From assembly GCF_937129435.1 (NCBI RefSeq), contig NZ_CAKZNF010000074.1, positions 1 to 52,859 of the forward strand: a stretch of 52,859 bases of DNA, read 5' to 3'. This stretch comes from an uncultured Parasphingopyxis sp. (GTDB lineage: Bacteria; Pseudomonadota; Alphaproteobacteria; Sphingomonadales; Sphingomonadaceae). A program made the translations under genes and the position numbers. Under the pieces are notes generated by a model. That model worked only from the letters and a program-made list of their open reading frames with translations. It did no database searches and was not told the origin of the DNA. Of this stretch, positions 9,721-18,916 are shown piece after piece (within the stretch, counting starts at the first letter, position 1; each line of letters starts with the position of its first letter).

Positions 9721-9925
9721 TACAGTCTTCAAATGCGAAAGCGTGATCGAGCGCTCATCGGTCGCGTTGACGCGGGCGAAACAGACAGCCGCGAAGGTCA
9801 TCTGCGAGGTTCCGTACGATTCTGCGCGGCCCAAAGAGGAATGCGATCCCTGCCCGACGTCGCCTGGGCCTTTGCAGGCGGTTTTCGCTCGCCTACGCTC
9901 AAGGCTCACCAAAGGGACAAGCAAT

Positions 9926-11752
9926 ATGCGATCGATCACGACATTGGCCGCGGCCATCTTACTCTTTGGCAGTCCTGCGCTGGCGCAGCCATCGGACAAT
10001 GTTGCCGATACGACGGCCGAGGCGACGCAGGGTATCGGCCCCGGTGCGCGGCCGGTCGGTGCGCAATGGAGCCGCAGTCCGGTCGTCGCACCCAATGGCA
10101 TGGCGGCCACCGCACATCCGCTGGCGACCCAGGTCGCGCTCAATATCCTGCAGGACGGCGGAAGTGCGGTCGATGCGGCGATCGCGGCCAATGCCGCGCT
10201 CGGCCTGATGGAACCGACGGGGAACGGCATCGGCGGCGACCTGTTCGCGATCGTCTATGACCCTGAAACCGAACAGCTTTACGGCATCAACGGTTCCGGC
10301 CGATCGCCCGCCGGGCAGACGCTGGATCAGCTACGCGAGCGGCTCGGCCCCGACGCGACGTCGATTCCGCCGGTCGGGCCGCTTCCGGTCACAGTGCCGG
10401 GTACCGTCGATGCATGGTTCGCACTGCACGAGCGTTTCGGCCGGTTGCCGATGGCGCAGAACCTAGCCCCGACGATCCGCTACGCGCGAGAGGGCCATCC
10501 GCTCGCCCCCGTCATCGCCATGTATTTCGGCCGCAACCTCACCCGCTTTGAGGAGAACCAGCAACGGTACGGCTTCGATTTCGACAATGGCCGCGCAACC
10601 TATTTCGCGGGTGGCGCACCGGAACCCGGCGACACGTTCCGCAACCCGGATCTGGCGGACACGCTCGAGAGAATCGGCGCGAACGGCCGGGACGAGTTCT
10701 ACGAAGGCGAGACCGCGCGGACGATGGTCGATTATCTGCGCCGTCAGGGCAGCGCCTTCACGCTCGACGATTTTGCCACCCACGAAAGCGAATGGGTCGA
10801 CGTCGCCTGCGTGGCCTATCGCCGGGGTTACGAACTGTGCGAGTTGCCGCCGAATTCGCAAGGCTTCGCGGCCCTGCAGATGGTCAACATCCTGCGCAAC
10901 GTCGATCTGTCGCAATGGGAGCGCGGCTCTCCGGAGGTGCTGCACTACATCACCGAAGCGAAGCGGCTGGCGTTCGAGGACGTGGCGCGCTTCTACGCCG
11001 ACCCCGCCTTCTCGGCCGCACCCGAAGGCCTGCTGACGCCAGAATACGGCCGCGCCCGCTTTTCCGAAATCGATCCGGCGCGCGCCACACCCGCCTTCTC
11101 CCCCGGCACGCCGGACGCCCCCGAACTCGAAGGGCCGGGCGATACCACCTATCTCACCGTCGCCGATTCGAGCGGCATGATGGTGAGCCTGATCCAGTCC
11201 AATTATCGCGGCATGGGCAGCGGGCTCGTCGCCGACGGGCTGGGCTTCATGTTCCAGGATCGCGGCGAACTCTTCAGCCTCGATCCAGACCACCCCAATG
11301 CCTATGAGCCGGGCAAACGGCCGTTCCACACGATCATTCCGGCCTTCGTCATGCACGACGGCGAACCCTTTATGAGCTTCGGGCTGATGGGTGGCGGGAT
11401 GCAGCCGCAGGGCCATGTCCAGATCCTCGTCAACCTGGTCGATTATGGCATGAACCTTCAGGAAGCGGGCGATGCGGCGCGGCTGATGCACGACGGCGGC
11501 CGCCAGCCGACCGATGCGTTGAGCGGCAGCGCCGCGGACACCGTCCCGATCGACGATCTCGGCACGCTCTATGTCGAACCCGGCGTGCCGGCCGAGACCA
11601 TCGAGGCGCTGCGCGCGATGGGGCACAATGTCGAGGTCGAGGAGACGGGCATGCCCTTTGGCGGCTATCAGGCCATCGCCCGCCATCCCGAGACCGGCGT
11701 CTATATCGGAGCCACTGAGATGCGAAAGGACGGGCAGGCTGCCGGGTGGTAG
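9926..11752 (+). CDS. ggt: Gamma-glutamyltransferase precursor (glutathione hydrolase)
   Basis: A periplasmic N-terminal-nucleophile enzyme that hydrolyses or transfers the gamma-glutamyl group of glutathione. A Sec signal peptide ends near SPALAQ at residue 24. The large-subunit signature NGIGGDLFAIVYD and the region leading to self-cleavage are present. The expected new N-terminus is Thr407 in the sequence DTTYLTVADSSG; the usual TTH is TTY here. PFHTIIPAFV and FGLMGGGMQPQGHVQI complete the small subunit. The length of 608 residues is normal. The ATG at 9926 gives the signal peptide and has AAAGGG upstream; a longer frame from 9743 lacks support. The 205 bases after tRNA-Thr contain no other gene I can see. 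Confidence 0.95.
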   Translation: MRSITTLAAAILLFGSPALAQPSDNVADTTAEATQGIGPGARPVGAQWSRSPVVAPNGMAATAHPLATQVALNILQDGGSAVDAAIAANAALGLMEPTGNGIGGDLFAIVYDPETEQLYGINGSGRSPAGQTLDQLRERLGPDATSIPPVGPLPVTVPGTVDAWFALHERFGRLPMAQNLAPTIRYAREGHPLAPVIAMYFGRNLTRFEENQQRYGFDFDNGRATYFAGGAPEPGDTFRNPDLADTLERIGANGRDEFYEGETARTMVDYLRRQGSAFTLDDFATHESEWVDVACVAYRRGYELCELPPNSQGFAALQMVNILRNVDLSQWERGSPEVLHYITEAKRLAFEDVARFYADPAFSAAPEGLLTPEYGRARFSEIDPARATPAFSPGTPDAPELEGPGDTTYLTVADSSGMMVSLIQSNYRGMGSGLVADGLGFMFQDRGELFSLDPDHPNAYEPGKRPFHTIIPAFVMHDGEPFMSFGLMGGGMQPQGHVQILVNLVDYGMNLQEAGDAARLMHDGGRQPTDALSGSAADTVPIDDLGTLYVEPGVPAETIEALRAMGHNVEVEETGMPFGGYQAIARHPETGVYIGATEMRKDGQAAGW

Positions 11753-11840
11753 GCTGATCACGGCCCATTCCGGAGGAAAACAGTCGGGCAGAAACTCTCT
11801 TGGTACCGGCGCGGCGGCCGGGGATCGGTCGCTGGAGGCC

Positions 11841-14192
11841 CTAGCAGGAGCGCAACGCTTCGTTCGCCCGGGCATAGGTGTCGCCGCGATCGAAATCGGA
11901 CATTTCGCCTCGCGCGTCCAGAGCGTCGAAACGTTCGATCGTCTGGCGAAAATAACGACAGGCAGCGGCCTGGTTGCCGGCACGAACATGAATGTCGCCC
12001 AGACCGTTCAGCTGGATCGCAACGTCACGGAAGTATCCCTGCTGGTCCGGCTGCATACGCGACAGTCTTTGCCGAATGGCGAGCGATGCTTCCGCCGATG
12101 CAATCGCCTCGGGAAATCGGCCGGCCGACGAGAGGGTAAGGCCGCGCTGGCCGCCGATCACCGCGAGCAATCTGAGCGTGCCCTCGTCGTCGGGATCGGC
12201 TTCGACCAGTCGTTCCACGATCGCATAAGCCTCATCGAGTGCGGCGACCGCGTCGTCGACACGATCGAGTTCGTCGAGCGTCCCACCACGCGACCAGTGG
12301 ACCAAGGCGAGGTCGCGCCGAATATTGGGATCGTTCATACCGGCGCGCCTCGCGGACTGGAGGATCGAGATAGCGCGTTCGTAATCCTCGTTGGCCGCCG
12401 ATAACTCATCCAGATAATAGCGCGTGTCTCCACGAAGACGCAGCGCAAGCGCGCGCAGCCGCGTAACGTCGCGCGTGCGCCGCCTGTCAGGCGACATCGA
12501 TTCCAACGCCGCGATCGCGCCGCTAAATGCGTCGAACGCAGTATCGAGATTATCGAGCCAGTATTGACTGTTCGCCTGTGCGATAAGTGCCTGTGCACGG
12601 CGCTGGATACAGTCGTCGCCCTCTCCGCAAACCCTCTCCAATATGGGCGCAATGCTGTTGGCGATTTCCAGGCCCCGCTCCATGTCGTCGCTCGTCTGAA
12701 CGACAAAGATCGACCGTGCATATCGAAGATCCGCGAGCGCGAGCGCCACCTCCCGATCGTCCGGTATCTCCTGGTGAAGCGCCGTGAGGATGGTGTCGGA
12801 ACGCTCATAGTTTCGCTCGGCGGCTTCGCGCAGCCCGAGATTGCCCCCACCGGCGCCGCCCATCACATCGGCGAGCCGCATGAATCCGCGCCCGGCATCC
12901 AGCCGGACGCTGGGCGGTGCGTCCGGATCCGACGCAAGCGCATTGAGATATTCCTGCGCGGTCGATGCCAGCATGCGCCTCGCCGAAGTCGACCCCGGGA
13001 TCGCGTCAACCTCGTCATATATGTCGAACAACAATCTGTTCGACAGGGAGCGTATCTGGTCGAATCGCTCTTCGGCCTGCGCCTGCGCGACCCGGGCGCG
13101 CTGGAAACCGATCGATGTCGCTATGAGCCCGCCAACGAGGAGAACGAGCATCGCTGCGGCGACCGCGACCGCCAATTTGCGCCGCTTCAGGAATTTGACA
13201 ATGTGATAGCCGCGCCCGCCCTCGCGCGCAGCCACCGGGCGGCCGTCGCGCAATCGCTGAACGTCGTCGATCAGCGCATCGGCGGAACGGTAGCGCTGTT
13301 CGGGGTCCTCCGCCGCCGCCCGGCCGATCACGGCGGCGATGTCGCTATCGCCCTCGTCCGGTTCCATGAGAAGCGCCAGCACCTTGCCGAGCGAATAGAT
13401 GTCGGTCAGCGTCGTCGCGGGTGCTCCGTATTTCCGCTCGGGCGCGGCAAAGCCGGGGGTCATGCTCAGCGCGATGACCTCCTGTTCGGGCTCGGCATCG
13501 ACCTGTTCCAGTTCGGTCGGCTTGGCGATGCCGAAATCGATGAGCTTGGGCTGCCCGTCGGGCGTCACGAGAATGTTGGCCGGCGTAATATCGCGATGGA
13601 TGACGAGATTCTGGTGTGCGAAGCGGACGGCGCCGCAAACCTGTTCGAACAGCGCAAGCCGTGCGTCGCGATCGAGGTCTTGCTCGGCGGCCCAGCGATC
13701 GATCGGCATGCCATCGATCAGCTCCATGACGATATAGGGACTGCCGCCCTCCATCGTGCCGCCGTCGTAGAGCCGCGCGATATGGGGGTGCGAGAGGTTC
13801 GCGAGCAATTGCCGCTCGCGCTCGAACCGGTCCTTCAGCGCGCCGCCAAGTATGCCGGGCCGGACGATCTTGATCGCGACTTCATGATCGAAATCGCCGC
13901 TGTCGCGTACCGCGCGATAAACCGCGCCCATACCGCCTTCGCCCAGCGCCTCGACGATACGATAGGCGCCGACTTGCTCGGGCGCGGGCGCGTCGGTGAC
14001 GACATGGGCGACGCCGCCAGTCGGCAGCCAGTCGCCCTGCTCGTCCACCGCGCCAAGTAGCCTGAGCGTGCGTTGCCGCAGCGCGTCATCGCCATCCGTT
14101 TCGCGCCGGACAAAGGGTTCGCGTTCCTCCGGGTCGAACCGAAGCGCTTCTTCGAGAAGAGCCAGCGCGCGCTCTTCGACGCCGGCATCCAT
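11841..14192 (-). CDS. Membrane-anchored Ser/Thr protein kinase with C-terminal TPR repeats
   Basis: A Hanks-type kinase of 783 residues. The kinase domain spans about residues 75-320: glycine loop GEGGMG 84-89, Lys108 in VAIK, HRD 199-201, DFG 219-221, APE 250-252. The residue two after the catalytic Asp is Thr203 (HRDITPAN), where most Ser/Thr kinases have Lys. One transmembrane helix (about 340-363) is followed by a periplasmic part of about 420 residues made of TPR-like repeats. It starts two bases after the stop of the ECF sigma gene, so the pair is one operon. In ECF43-type systems (EcfP/PknT of Vibrio) such a kinase activates the sigma factor by phosphorylation; that role here is inferred from context. 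Confidence 0.93.
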   Translation of the reverse strand: MDAGVEERALALLEEALRFDPEEREPFVRRETDGDDALRQRTLRLLGAVDEQGDWLPTGGVAHVVTDAPAPEQVGAYRIVEALGEGGMGAVYRAVRDSGDFDHEVAIKIVRPGILGGALKDRFERERQLLANLSHPHIARLYDGGTMEGGSPYIVMELIDGMPIDRWAAEQDLDRDARLALFEQVCGAVRFAHQNLVIHRDITPANILVTPDGQPKLIDFGIAKPTELEQVDAEPEQEVIALSMTPGFAAPERKYGAPATTLTDIYSLGKVLALLMEPDEGDSDIAAVIGRAAAEDPEQRYRSADALIDDVQRLRDGRPVAAREGGRGYHIVKFLKRRKLAVAVAAAMLVLLVGGLIATSIGFQRARVAQAQAEERFDQIRSLSNRLLFDIYDEVDAIPGSTSARRMLASTAQEYLNALASDPDAPPSVRLDAGRGFMRLADVMGGAGGGNLGLREAAERNYERSDTILTALHQEIPDDREVALALADLRYARSIFVVQTSDDMERGLEIANSIAPILERVCGEGDDCIQRRAQALIAQANSQYWLDNLDTAFDAFSGAIAALESMSPDRRRTRDVTRLRALALRLRGDTRYYLDELSAANEDYERAISILQSARRAGMNDPNIRRDLALVHWSRGGTLDELDRVDDAVAALDEAYAIVERLVEADPDDEGTLRLLAVIGGQRGLTLSSAGRFPEAIASAEASLAIRQRLSRMQPDQQGYFRDVAIQLNGLGDIHVRAGNQAAACRYFRQTIERFDALDARGEMSDFDRGDTYARANEALRSC

Positions 14193-14194
14193 GG

Positions 14195-14788
14195 TTACGC
14201 CGCCGCGTCGATCGCGTCGACGAGCCAGGCCCGCGCCGCGTTCCAGCGCCGCTTGACGGTCGGTTCGGACAGGCCGGTGACGATCGAAACATCGGCCACC
14301 GTCATCCCGCCGAAATAGCGCATCTCGACGATATAGGCCTTTTCCGTGTCGATCGCCGACAGCCGCTGCAGCGCGTGGCTCAATTGCAGCAAATCCTCAC
14401 GCGGACGTTCGGCGATGTTGGTCACCAGCGTGACGCGCCGGTGCGCGCGCTTGTTCGCCTGCTTGGCCCGCGCGTGGTCGATCAGGATACGGCGCATCAG
14501 CCGCGCCGACAGCGCCTTCACATGGGCCCGGTCCTGCAACTCCAGGCCATCGATGCCGATCAGGCGCACCACCGCCTCGTTGACGAGATCGCCGATCGTC
14601 AGGGTTACATGGCCCTCGCCGCGCAGAATCTCCGAGGCTGTCCGCTCCAGCCAGCCGTGCAGCTGCTCTATCAGCGTGTTGCGCGCCTCTTCGTCACCGC
14701 GGCGCCACAGCGCTACCAGCGTTCCATTTTGCGTCTGAGACTCGATCACATCGTCCCCCCAAACGTTTCCTTGCATATCGAGAGCCAT
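14195..14788 (-). CDS. ECF-type RNA polymerase sigma factor, kinase-linked
   Basis: A 197-residue extracytoplasmic-function sigma factor. Region 2 covers roughly residues 15-95 (LVNEAVVRLIGID, ARLMRRILIDHARAKQANKR). Region 4 has the helix-turn-helix MRYFGGMTVADVSIVTGLSEP followed by TVKRRWNAARAWL, ending close to the C-terminus. The MRRILIDHARAKQANKR block is typical of the sigma-70 ECF-like family (PF07638/TIGR02999), which is often encoded beside Ser/Thr kinases. The start at 14788 has GGGGGGA eight bases upstream; the longer frame from 14887 runs into the divergent promoter region. No anti-sigma factor gene is adjacent, consistent with control by the kinase. The 214-base gap before fghA should hold divergent promoters. 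Confidence 0.92.
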   Translation of the reverse strand: MALDMQGNVWGDDVIESQTQNGTLVALWRRGDEEARNTLIEQLHGWLERTASEILRGEGHVTLTIGDLVNEAVVRLIGIDGLELQDRAHVKALSARLMRRILIDHARAKQANKRAHRRVTLVTNIAERPREDLLQLSHALQRLSAIDTEKAYIVEMRYFGGMTVADVSIVTGLSEPTVKRRWNAARAWLVDAIDAAA

Positions 14789-15002
14789 AGGCAAATTCCC
14801 CCCAACCCTCGCAGATGACAACCCTTCGCGAATGCGGAAGCCATTGTCAAAAAAGCGGTATTCGGCAAGCGCTATTGTCGAGGCCAAGCATCGAAGGCAT
14901 CATCTGTCATGGTTCCGGAAACGCCATTATGATCGCCGATTCCGCCTTCTGCGATGTGGATTATCACCGGCCGATATTGTTAGGATCGCGCAAGGAGGTT
15001 TC

Positions 15003-15854
15003 ATGACGAACACGATACGAACGGAGTCGGAAAACAGGGCGCATGGCGGCGTGCAGGGCGTCTACAGCCATGACAGCGAGGCGACAGGGACGGCGATGAC
15101 CTTCTCGGTCTTCGTCCCTCATCATGATGAAGGCGCGCGGCTGCCGGTCGTCTGGTATCTCTCCGGCCTCACCTGCAATCACGCCAACGTGACCGAGAAG
15201 GGCGAGTTTCGCGGCGCCTGCGCCGAACATGGCCTGATCTTCATCGCGCCGGACACCAGCCCGCGCGGCGAGGAGGTGCCCGACGACGAGGCCTATGATT
15301 TCGGCAAGGGCGCCGGCTTTTACGTCGATGCGACCGAGGAGCCGTGGTGCGAACATTATCGCCTGCGCAGCTATATCGAGGACGAGCTGCCGACGCTGAT
15401 CGCCAAGGAATTCCCGATGGCCGATCTGCAGCGAGAGGGGATTATGGGCCATTCGATGGGCGGCCATGGCGCGCTGACCATCGGCCTGCGCAATCCGGAC
15501 CGGTTCAAAGCCGTTTCCGCCTTCGCCCCGATCGTCGCGCCGCTCGAATGCCCATGGGGCGAAAAGGCACTGACCGGCTATCTCGGCGAAGATCGCGCGG
15601 CGTGGCGCGCCTATGACGCCTGTGCGCTGATCGCCGATGGCAACACGGTCGACGAACTGCTCGTCGACCAGGGAACCGCCGACCAGTTCCTCGACGAGCA
15701 ACTCAAGCCCGAGCTGCTCGAAAAGGCCTGTGCTGACGCCGGGATCGCGCTCACGCTCAACCGGCGCGAAGGGTATGACCACAGCTATTATTTCATCTCG
15801 ACATTCATGCTCGATCATATCGCCTGGCATGCCGAACGCCTGAAACGCGGTTGA
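15003..15854 (+). CDS. fghA: S-formylglutathione hydrolase
   Basis: An alpha/beta hydrolase of the esterase D family that releases formate from S-formylglutathione, the last step of glutathione-dependent formaldehyde oxidation. The nucleophile elbow GHSMGGHGAL contains Ser151. The acid is in the DQGTADQF region and the histidine in YDHSYYF. The conserved LSGLTCNHANVTEKGEFR and APDTSPRG segments are present, and 283 residues is the normal length. AAGGAGG sits at 14992-14998, four bases from the ATG. The usual partner, the adhC-type formaldehyde dehydrogenase, is not in this window; the next gene is a different MDR enzyme. Confidence 0.95.
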   Translation: MTNTIRTESENRAHGGVQGVYSHDSEATGTAMTFSVFVPHHDEGARLPVVWYLSGLTCNHANVTEKGEFRGACAEHGLIFIAPDTSPRGEEVPDDEAYDFGKGAGFYVDATEEPWCEHYRLRSYIEDELPTLIAKEFPMADLQREGIMGHSMGGHGALTIGLRNPDRFKAVSAFAPIVAPLECPWGEKALTGYLGEDRAAWRAYDACALIADGNTVDELLVDQGTADQFLDEQLKPELLEKACADAGIALTLNRREGYDHSYYFISTFMLDHIAWHAERLKRG

Positions 15855-15880
15855 TTGCGCGTCTCGACAATTGCCGAAGA

Positions 15881-15905
15881 CCCTTCGACAGGCTCAGAGT
15901 GAGCG
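15881..15905. repeat. Possible dispersed sphingomonad intergenic repeat
   Basis: The 25 bases between fghA and the next gene (core TTCGACAGGCTCAGAGTGAG) resemble, from memory, a short palindrome-prone sequence scattered between genes in sphingomonad genomes. I see only one copy in this window, so the assignment rests on recollection and is weak. Confidence 0.3.
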
Positions 15906-15957
15906 CCTAGGATCGGCGCCATCTATTTCCATCAGGCGCATTGCAGGAGCCGCCGGT

Positions 15958-16962
15958 ATGACAACGACGACGCCGAAGACCATGAGGGTTCTCGAGGTCC
16001 GTGATCTGGCACCGGGATTTTCGGGATGCGCGCTCACGGAACGTGACATGCCGAAGCCGGGCGATGGTGAGGCTCTGGTCGAAATCCGTGCGGCCGCTCT
16101 GGGCTTTCCCGACCTGCTGATGACCGAGGGCAAATATCAGCACAAACCCGATCTGCCCTTCGTGCCGGGCAGCGAATGCGCGGGGATCGTCGTCTCCACG
16201 GGTGGCGATGTGACGGATATCGCGCCGGGCGACGAAGTGGTCGTCATGTGCGGCACCGGCGGCTTCGCCGAATATGGTGTCTTTCCCGTAAGTGCATTGC
16301 GCCGGAAACCGGCCCCGTTCGATTTCGGTCAGGCCGCCGCGTTCAGCGCCGCTTATCTGACGGCCTATGTCTCGCTGGTCAGACGCGCGCATCTCCAGCC
16401 GGGCGAGTGGGTCCTCGTACATGGCGCGGCGGGCGGCGTCGGGCTGGCCGCGGTCGATCTCGCCAAGGCGCTGGGCGGCCGCGTCATCGCCGCTTCGGGG
16501 TCGGACGAAAAGCTCGCGGCCATCGAAAGGAATTATGCGCCCGATGCATGCCTGAACATTTCCGAGGGATTTCGCGAACGGGTCAAGCAGATTACCGGCG
16601 GCGGCGCGGACATCATCTACGATCCGGTCGGCGGCGATATATTCGACGAGAGCACGCGCTGCATCGCATTCGACGGGCGTTTGCTTGTTGTCGGTTTCAC
16701 CTCGGGCCGGATCGCAACCGTCCCCACCAACATCCCGCTGATCAAGGGCTTTTCGGTCGTCGGGGTGCGCGCCGGCGAATATGGCCGGCGCTTTCCCGAG
16801 CGCGGACAGGAGAATTTCGCCGCGATCTGGGCGCTGGCCGAGGCGGGCCGGCTGACCCCGCACGTCCATGCCAGCCTGTCGCTCGATCGCTGGCGCGACG
16901 CGTTCGAGGAAATGCGAAATCGCCGCGTCGTCGGCCGCGTTGTGATCGCTCCGCACGATTGA
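15958..16962 (+). CDS. Quinone oxidoreductase-like zinc-independent MDR enzyme
   Basis: A 334-residue member of the medium-chain dehydrogenase/reductase superfamily, NADPH:quinone oxidoreductase branch. The N-terminal GroES-like domain includes LPFVPGSECAGIV and GDEVVVMCGTGGFAEY. The Rossmann fold has VLVHGAAGGVGLAAVDLAK, the AxxGxxG-type nucleotide motif of QOR proteins. The catalytic zinc ligands of alcohol dehydrogenases are absent. The ATG at 15958 is chosen for its GCAGGAG site eight bases upstream. The C-terminal RVVGRVVI is typical. The substrate is probably a quinone or an activated alkene/acyl compound. Confidence 0.9.
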   Translation: MTTTTPKTMRVLEVRDLAPGFSGCALTERDMPKPGDGEALVEIRAAALGFPDLLMTEGKYQHKPDLPFVPGSECAGIVVSTGGDVTDIAPGDEVVVMCGTGGFAEYGVFPVSALRRKPAPFDFGQAAAFSAAYLTAYVSLVRRAHLQPGEWVLVHGAAGGVGLAAVDLAKALGGRVIAASGSDEKLAAIERNYAPDACLNISEGFRERVKQITGGGADIIYDPVGGDIFDESTRCIAFDGRLLVVGFTSGRIATVPTNIPLIKGFSVVGVRAGEYGRRFPERGQENFAAIWALAEAGRLTPHVHASLSLDRWRDAFEEMRNRRVVGRVVIAPHD

Positions 16963-17022
16963 GAATGCTGGCGCAGTCAGGCTGCTTCGGATAGACAGCT
17001 GCGATGACGAGGGGGTTCGTGC

Positions 17023-18075
17023 ATGACGGATGACACGCCTGCTGGCTTTGCGCGCAAATGCCTGATCGTTCTGGCCTTTGTCGCGCTGGGCGCGGCGATC
17101 TACATGCTCGGCCAGCTATGGATGATGATCTTCGCCTCGATCGTCGTGGCAGTGATCGTTCGGGCCATGGCGAGACTGTTTCTGCGGTTCGGGATTCATG
17201 ACGGGATCGCGGTGACGCTTGCCGTGCTGTCGTTGTTCGCGATCATCGCCGGGCTTGTCTGGATATTCGGAGGCCTGATCAGCGGCCAGTTCGTGGCGCT
17301 CGCGGAACGCATCCCCGAAGCGATCGACGCCACGCAGCGCCAGTTCGACAGCTGGGGGATCGACTATGATGTCGAACAGGCCAGCCGCGATCTCAGTGAA
17401 CAGATCTCAGGCATGTCGGCGCGCGCCGGCGCGTTCGCGATGTCGGCCGGGGGCGTCATCACCAATATCGTCCTCGTACTGGCAGGCGCGGTCTTCTTCG
17501 CCGCCCAGCCCTCGCTCTATATCGAATCGATCCTGCGCCTCGTCCCGCGCGGCCGGGAAGCGGTGGCCCGCATCGCCATCGCCGACAGCGCCAAGGCGCT
17601 CGGCCTCTGGTTGCAGGCGCAGCTGCTCTCTTCGCTCACCGTCGCCATTCTGACGACGATCGGGCTCTGGGTCATCGGCGTCCCGTCCGCAACGGCGCTC
17701 GGCCTGATCGCCGGCGCGCTCGATTTCATCCCGTTCATCGGACCGGTCGTCGCCGGTATCCCGGCGGTGCTCGTCGCGTTCAGCGAAAGCCCGCAGACCG
17801 CGCTCTGGGTCGTCGTCCTGTTCCTGATCATCCAGCAGATCCAGGGCAATATCCTGCAGCCGCTGATCCAGAAACGCTCGGTCGACCTGTCGCCCGCCGT
17901 GCTGCTCTTTGCCGTTCTCGGCGCGGGCATGGTTTTCGGGATCATGGGTGTGATCCTGTCGGCGCCGCTGACGGTGGTCGGCTTCGTCCTCGTGCAACGC
18001 CTCTATATCGAACAGGTGCTCGGCAAGACCGCGAAGACGCCGGGGCCCGAGCCCGACGAAATCGAACAAGCATAA
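17023..18075 (+). CDS. AI-2E family transporter-like permease
   Basis: A 350-residue polytopic inner-membrane protein of the AI-2E/UPF0118 family. About eight hydrophobic segments are arranged as two N-terminal helices, a longer one (AVLSLFAIIAGLVWIFGGLI), an extracytoplasmic domain of about 80 residues, then a C-terminal bundle. Family signatures include GALDFIPFIGPVVAGIPAVL and LIIQQIQGNILQPLIQKRSV. Despite the family name, members include Na+/H+ antiporters and many of unknown substrate. A GAGGGGG sequence precedes the ATG. The VOC gene follows after 27 bases. Confidence 0.92.
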   Translation: MTDDTPAGFARKCLIVLAFVALGAAIYMLGQLWMMIFASIVVAVIVRAMARLFLRFGIHDGIAVTLAVLSLFAIIAGLVWIFGGLISGQFVALAERIPEAIDATQRQFDSWGIDYDVEQASRDLSEQISGMSARAGAFAMSAGGVITNIVLVLAGAVFFAAQPSLYIESILRLVPRGREAVARIAIADSAKALGLWLQAQLLSSLTVAILTTIGLWVIGVPSATALGLIAGALDFIPFIGPVVAGIPAVLVAFSESPQTALWVVVLFLIIQQIQGNILQPLIQKRSVDLSPAVLLFAVLGAGMVFGIMGVILSAPLTVVGFVLVQRLYIEQVLGKTAKTPGPEPDEIEQA

Positions 18076-18102
18076 AACCAGTATAAAGAAGGAGATAACG
18101 CC

Positions 18103-18483
18103 ATGTATTCGCACGTGATGGTCGGCAGCAACGATATCGAACGCTCGAAGCAATTTTACGACGCGACCTTCGGCGCCTTGGGAGGCAACCCCGGGATGCA
18201 GGACGACAAGGGCCGGCTGATCTACATGCACAATGGCGGCATCTTCCTCGTCACGCCGCCGATCGACGGTCAGCCGGCGACGCACGCCAATGGCGGCACG
18301 ATCGGTTTTGCGATGGACAGCAACGAGCAGGCCGATGCCTGGCACAAGGCCGGTGTCGAAGCTGGCGGCACGGCGATCGAGGATCCGCCCGGTGTGCGCG
18401 AAAGCGGCATGGGCGATCTGTATCTCGCCTATCTGCGCGATCCCGACGGCAACAAGCTCTGCGCGTTGCGGCGGATCGGGTAG
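18103..18483 (+). CDS. VOC (glyoxalase/bleomycin-resistance fold) family protein
   Basis: A 126-residue protein with two beta-alpha-beta-beta-beta modules of the vicinal oxygen chelate fold. The start YSHVMVGSNDIERSKQFYDATF and the later YLAYLRDPDGNKLCAL are family hallmarks, with His4 and a late Asp/Asn region as candidate metal or ligand contacts. AAGGAG lies nine bases before the ATG, an excellent ribosome site. It is convergent with speD, ten bases away. The reaction cannot be assigned. Confidence 0.92.
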   Translation: MYSHVMVGSNDIERSKQFYDATFGALGGNPGMQDDKGRLIYMHNGGIFLVTPPIDGQPATHANGGTIGFAMDSNEQADAWHKAGVEAGGTAIEDPPGVRESGMGDLYLAYLRDPDGNKLCALRRIG

Positions 18484-18493
18484 GAGTTTTCCG

Positions 18494-18916
18494 TCAGAAT
18501 TTGGCTGGCGCCAAATCGACAATCAACGCCGAACAATCTCCATTTTCGGCGCCATAGCCCCGCTCAATGGCGTTGGCGCGGACCCGTTCAGGCTCGAGCA
18601 CGTCGATGAACACGGCGAGCGCGGCATCGAGGTCGTGCTTCTTCCCGCACAGGAAGAAATCGAGCGCGGCGTAGCGATGTTCGGGCCAGCTGTGGATCGA
18701 GATGTGCGATTCGGCGAGGAGGGCGACGCCGGTCACGCCCTGCCCTTCGCCGAACGGATGGACGTTGACCTCGAGCACCGTCGCCCCGGCCGCCTCGGCC
18801 GCCTCGCGCAGCGCCGTCGCGATCTCATCGGCATCGTCGAGCGGCCCCGCACAGCTGTGCAAGTCGGCAAGCAGGTGCATTCCCTCATAGGGTTCGGCGC
18901 TATGGTGTTCAGCCAT
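18494..18916 (-). CDS. speD: S-adenosylmethionine decarboxylase proenzyme
   Basis: A pyruvoyl enzyme that makes decarboxylated SAM, the aminopropyl donor for spermidine. The processing site ESHISIHSWPE places the future pyruvoyl serine at Ser70, with His75 and Cys90 at exactly the spacing of the bacterial class 1B enzymes (Ser63, His68, Cys83 in Thermotoga). Length is 140 residues from the ATG at 18916, which overlaps the stop of the upstream spermidine synthase gene by eight bases, so translation is probably coupled. Upstream in-frame starts at 18934 (ATG) and 18940 (TTG) would lengthen the overlap. It is the last gene of the seven-gene polyamine/SPFH operon. Confidence 0.95.
   Translation of the reverse strand: MAEHHSAEPYEGMHLLADLHSCAGPLDDADEIATALREAAEAAGATVLEVNVHPFGEGQGVTGVALLAESHISIHSWPEHRYAALDFFLCGKKHDLDAALAVFIDVLEPERVRANAIERGYGAENGDCSALIVDLAPAKF

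Noticed and set aside
9721..9925. Open frame leading into ggt from 9743 as an N-terminal extension
   Set aside because: It lacks a ribosome site and would put 61 polar residues before a good signal peptide; the ATG at 9926 is better.
15871..15957. Upstream extension of the MDR oxidoreductase from 15871
   Set aside because: The 29 extra residues include translated intergenic repeat, whereas the ATG at 15958 has a good ribosome site and a normal family start.
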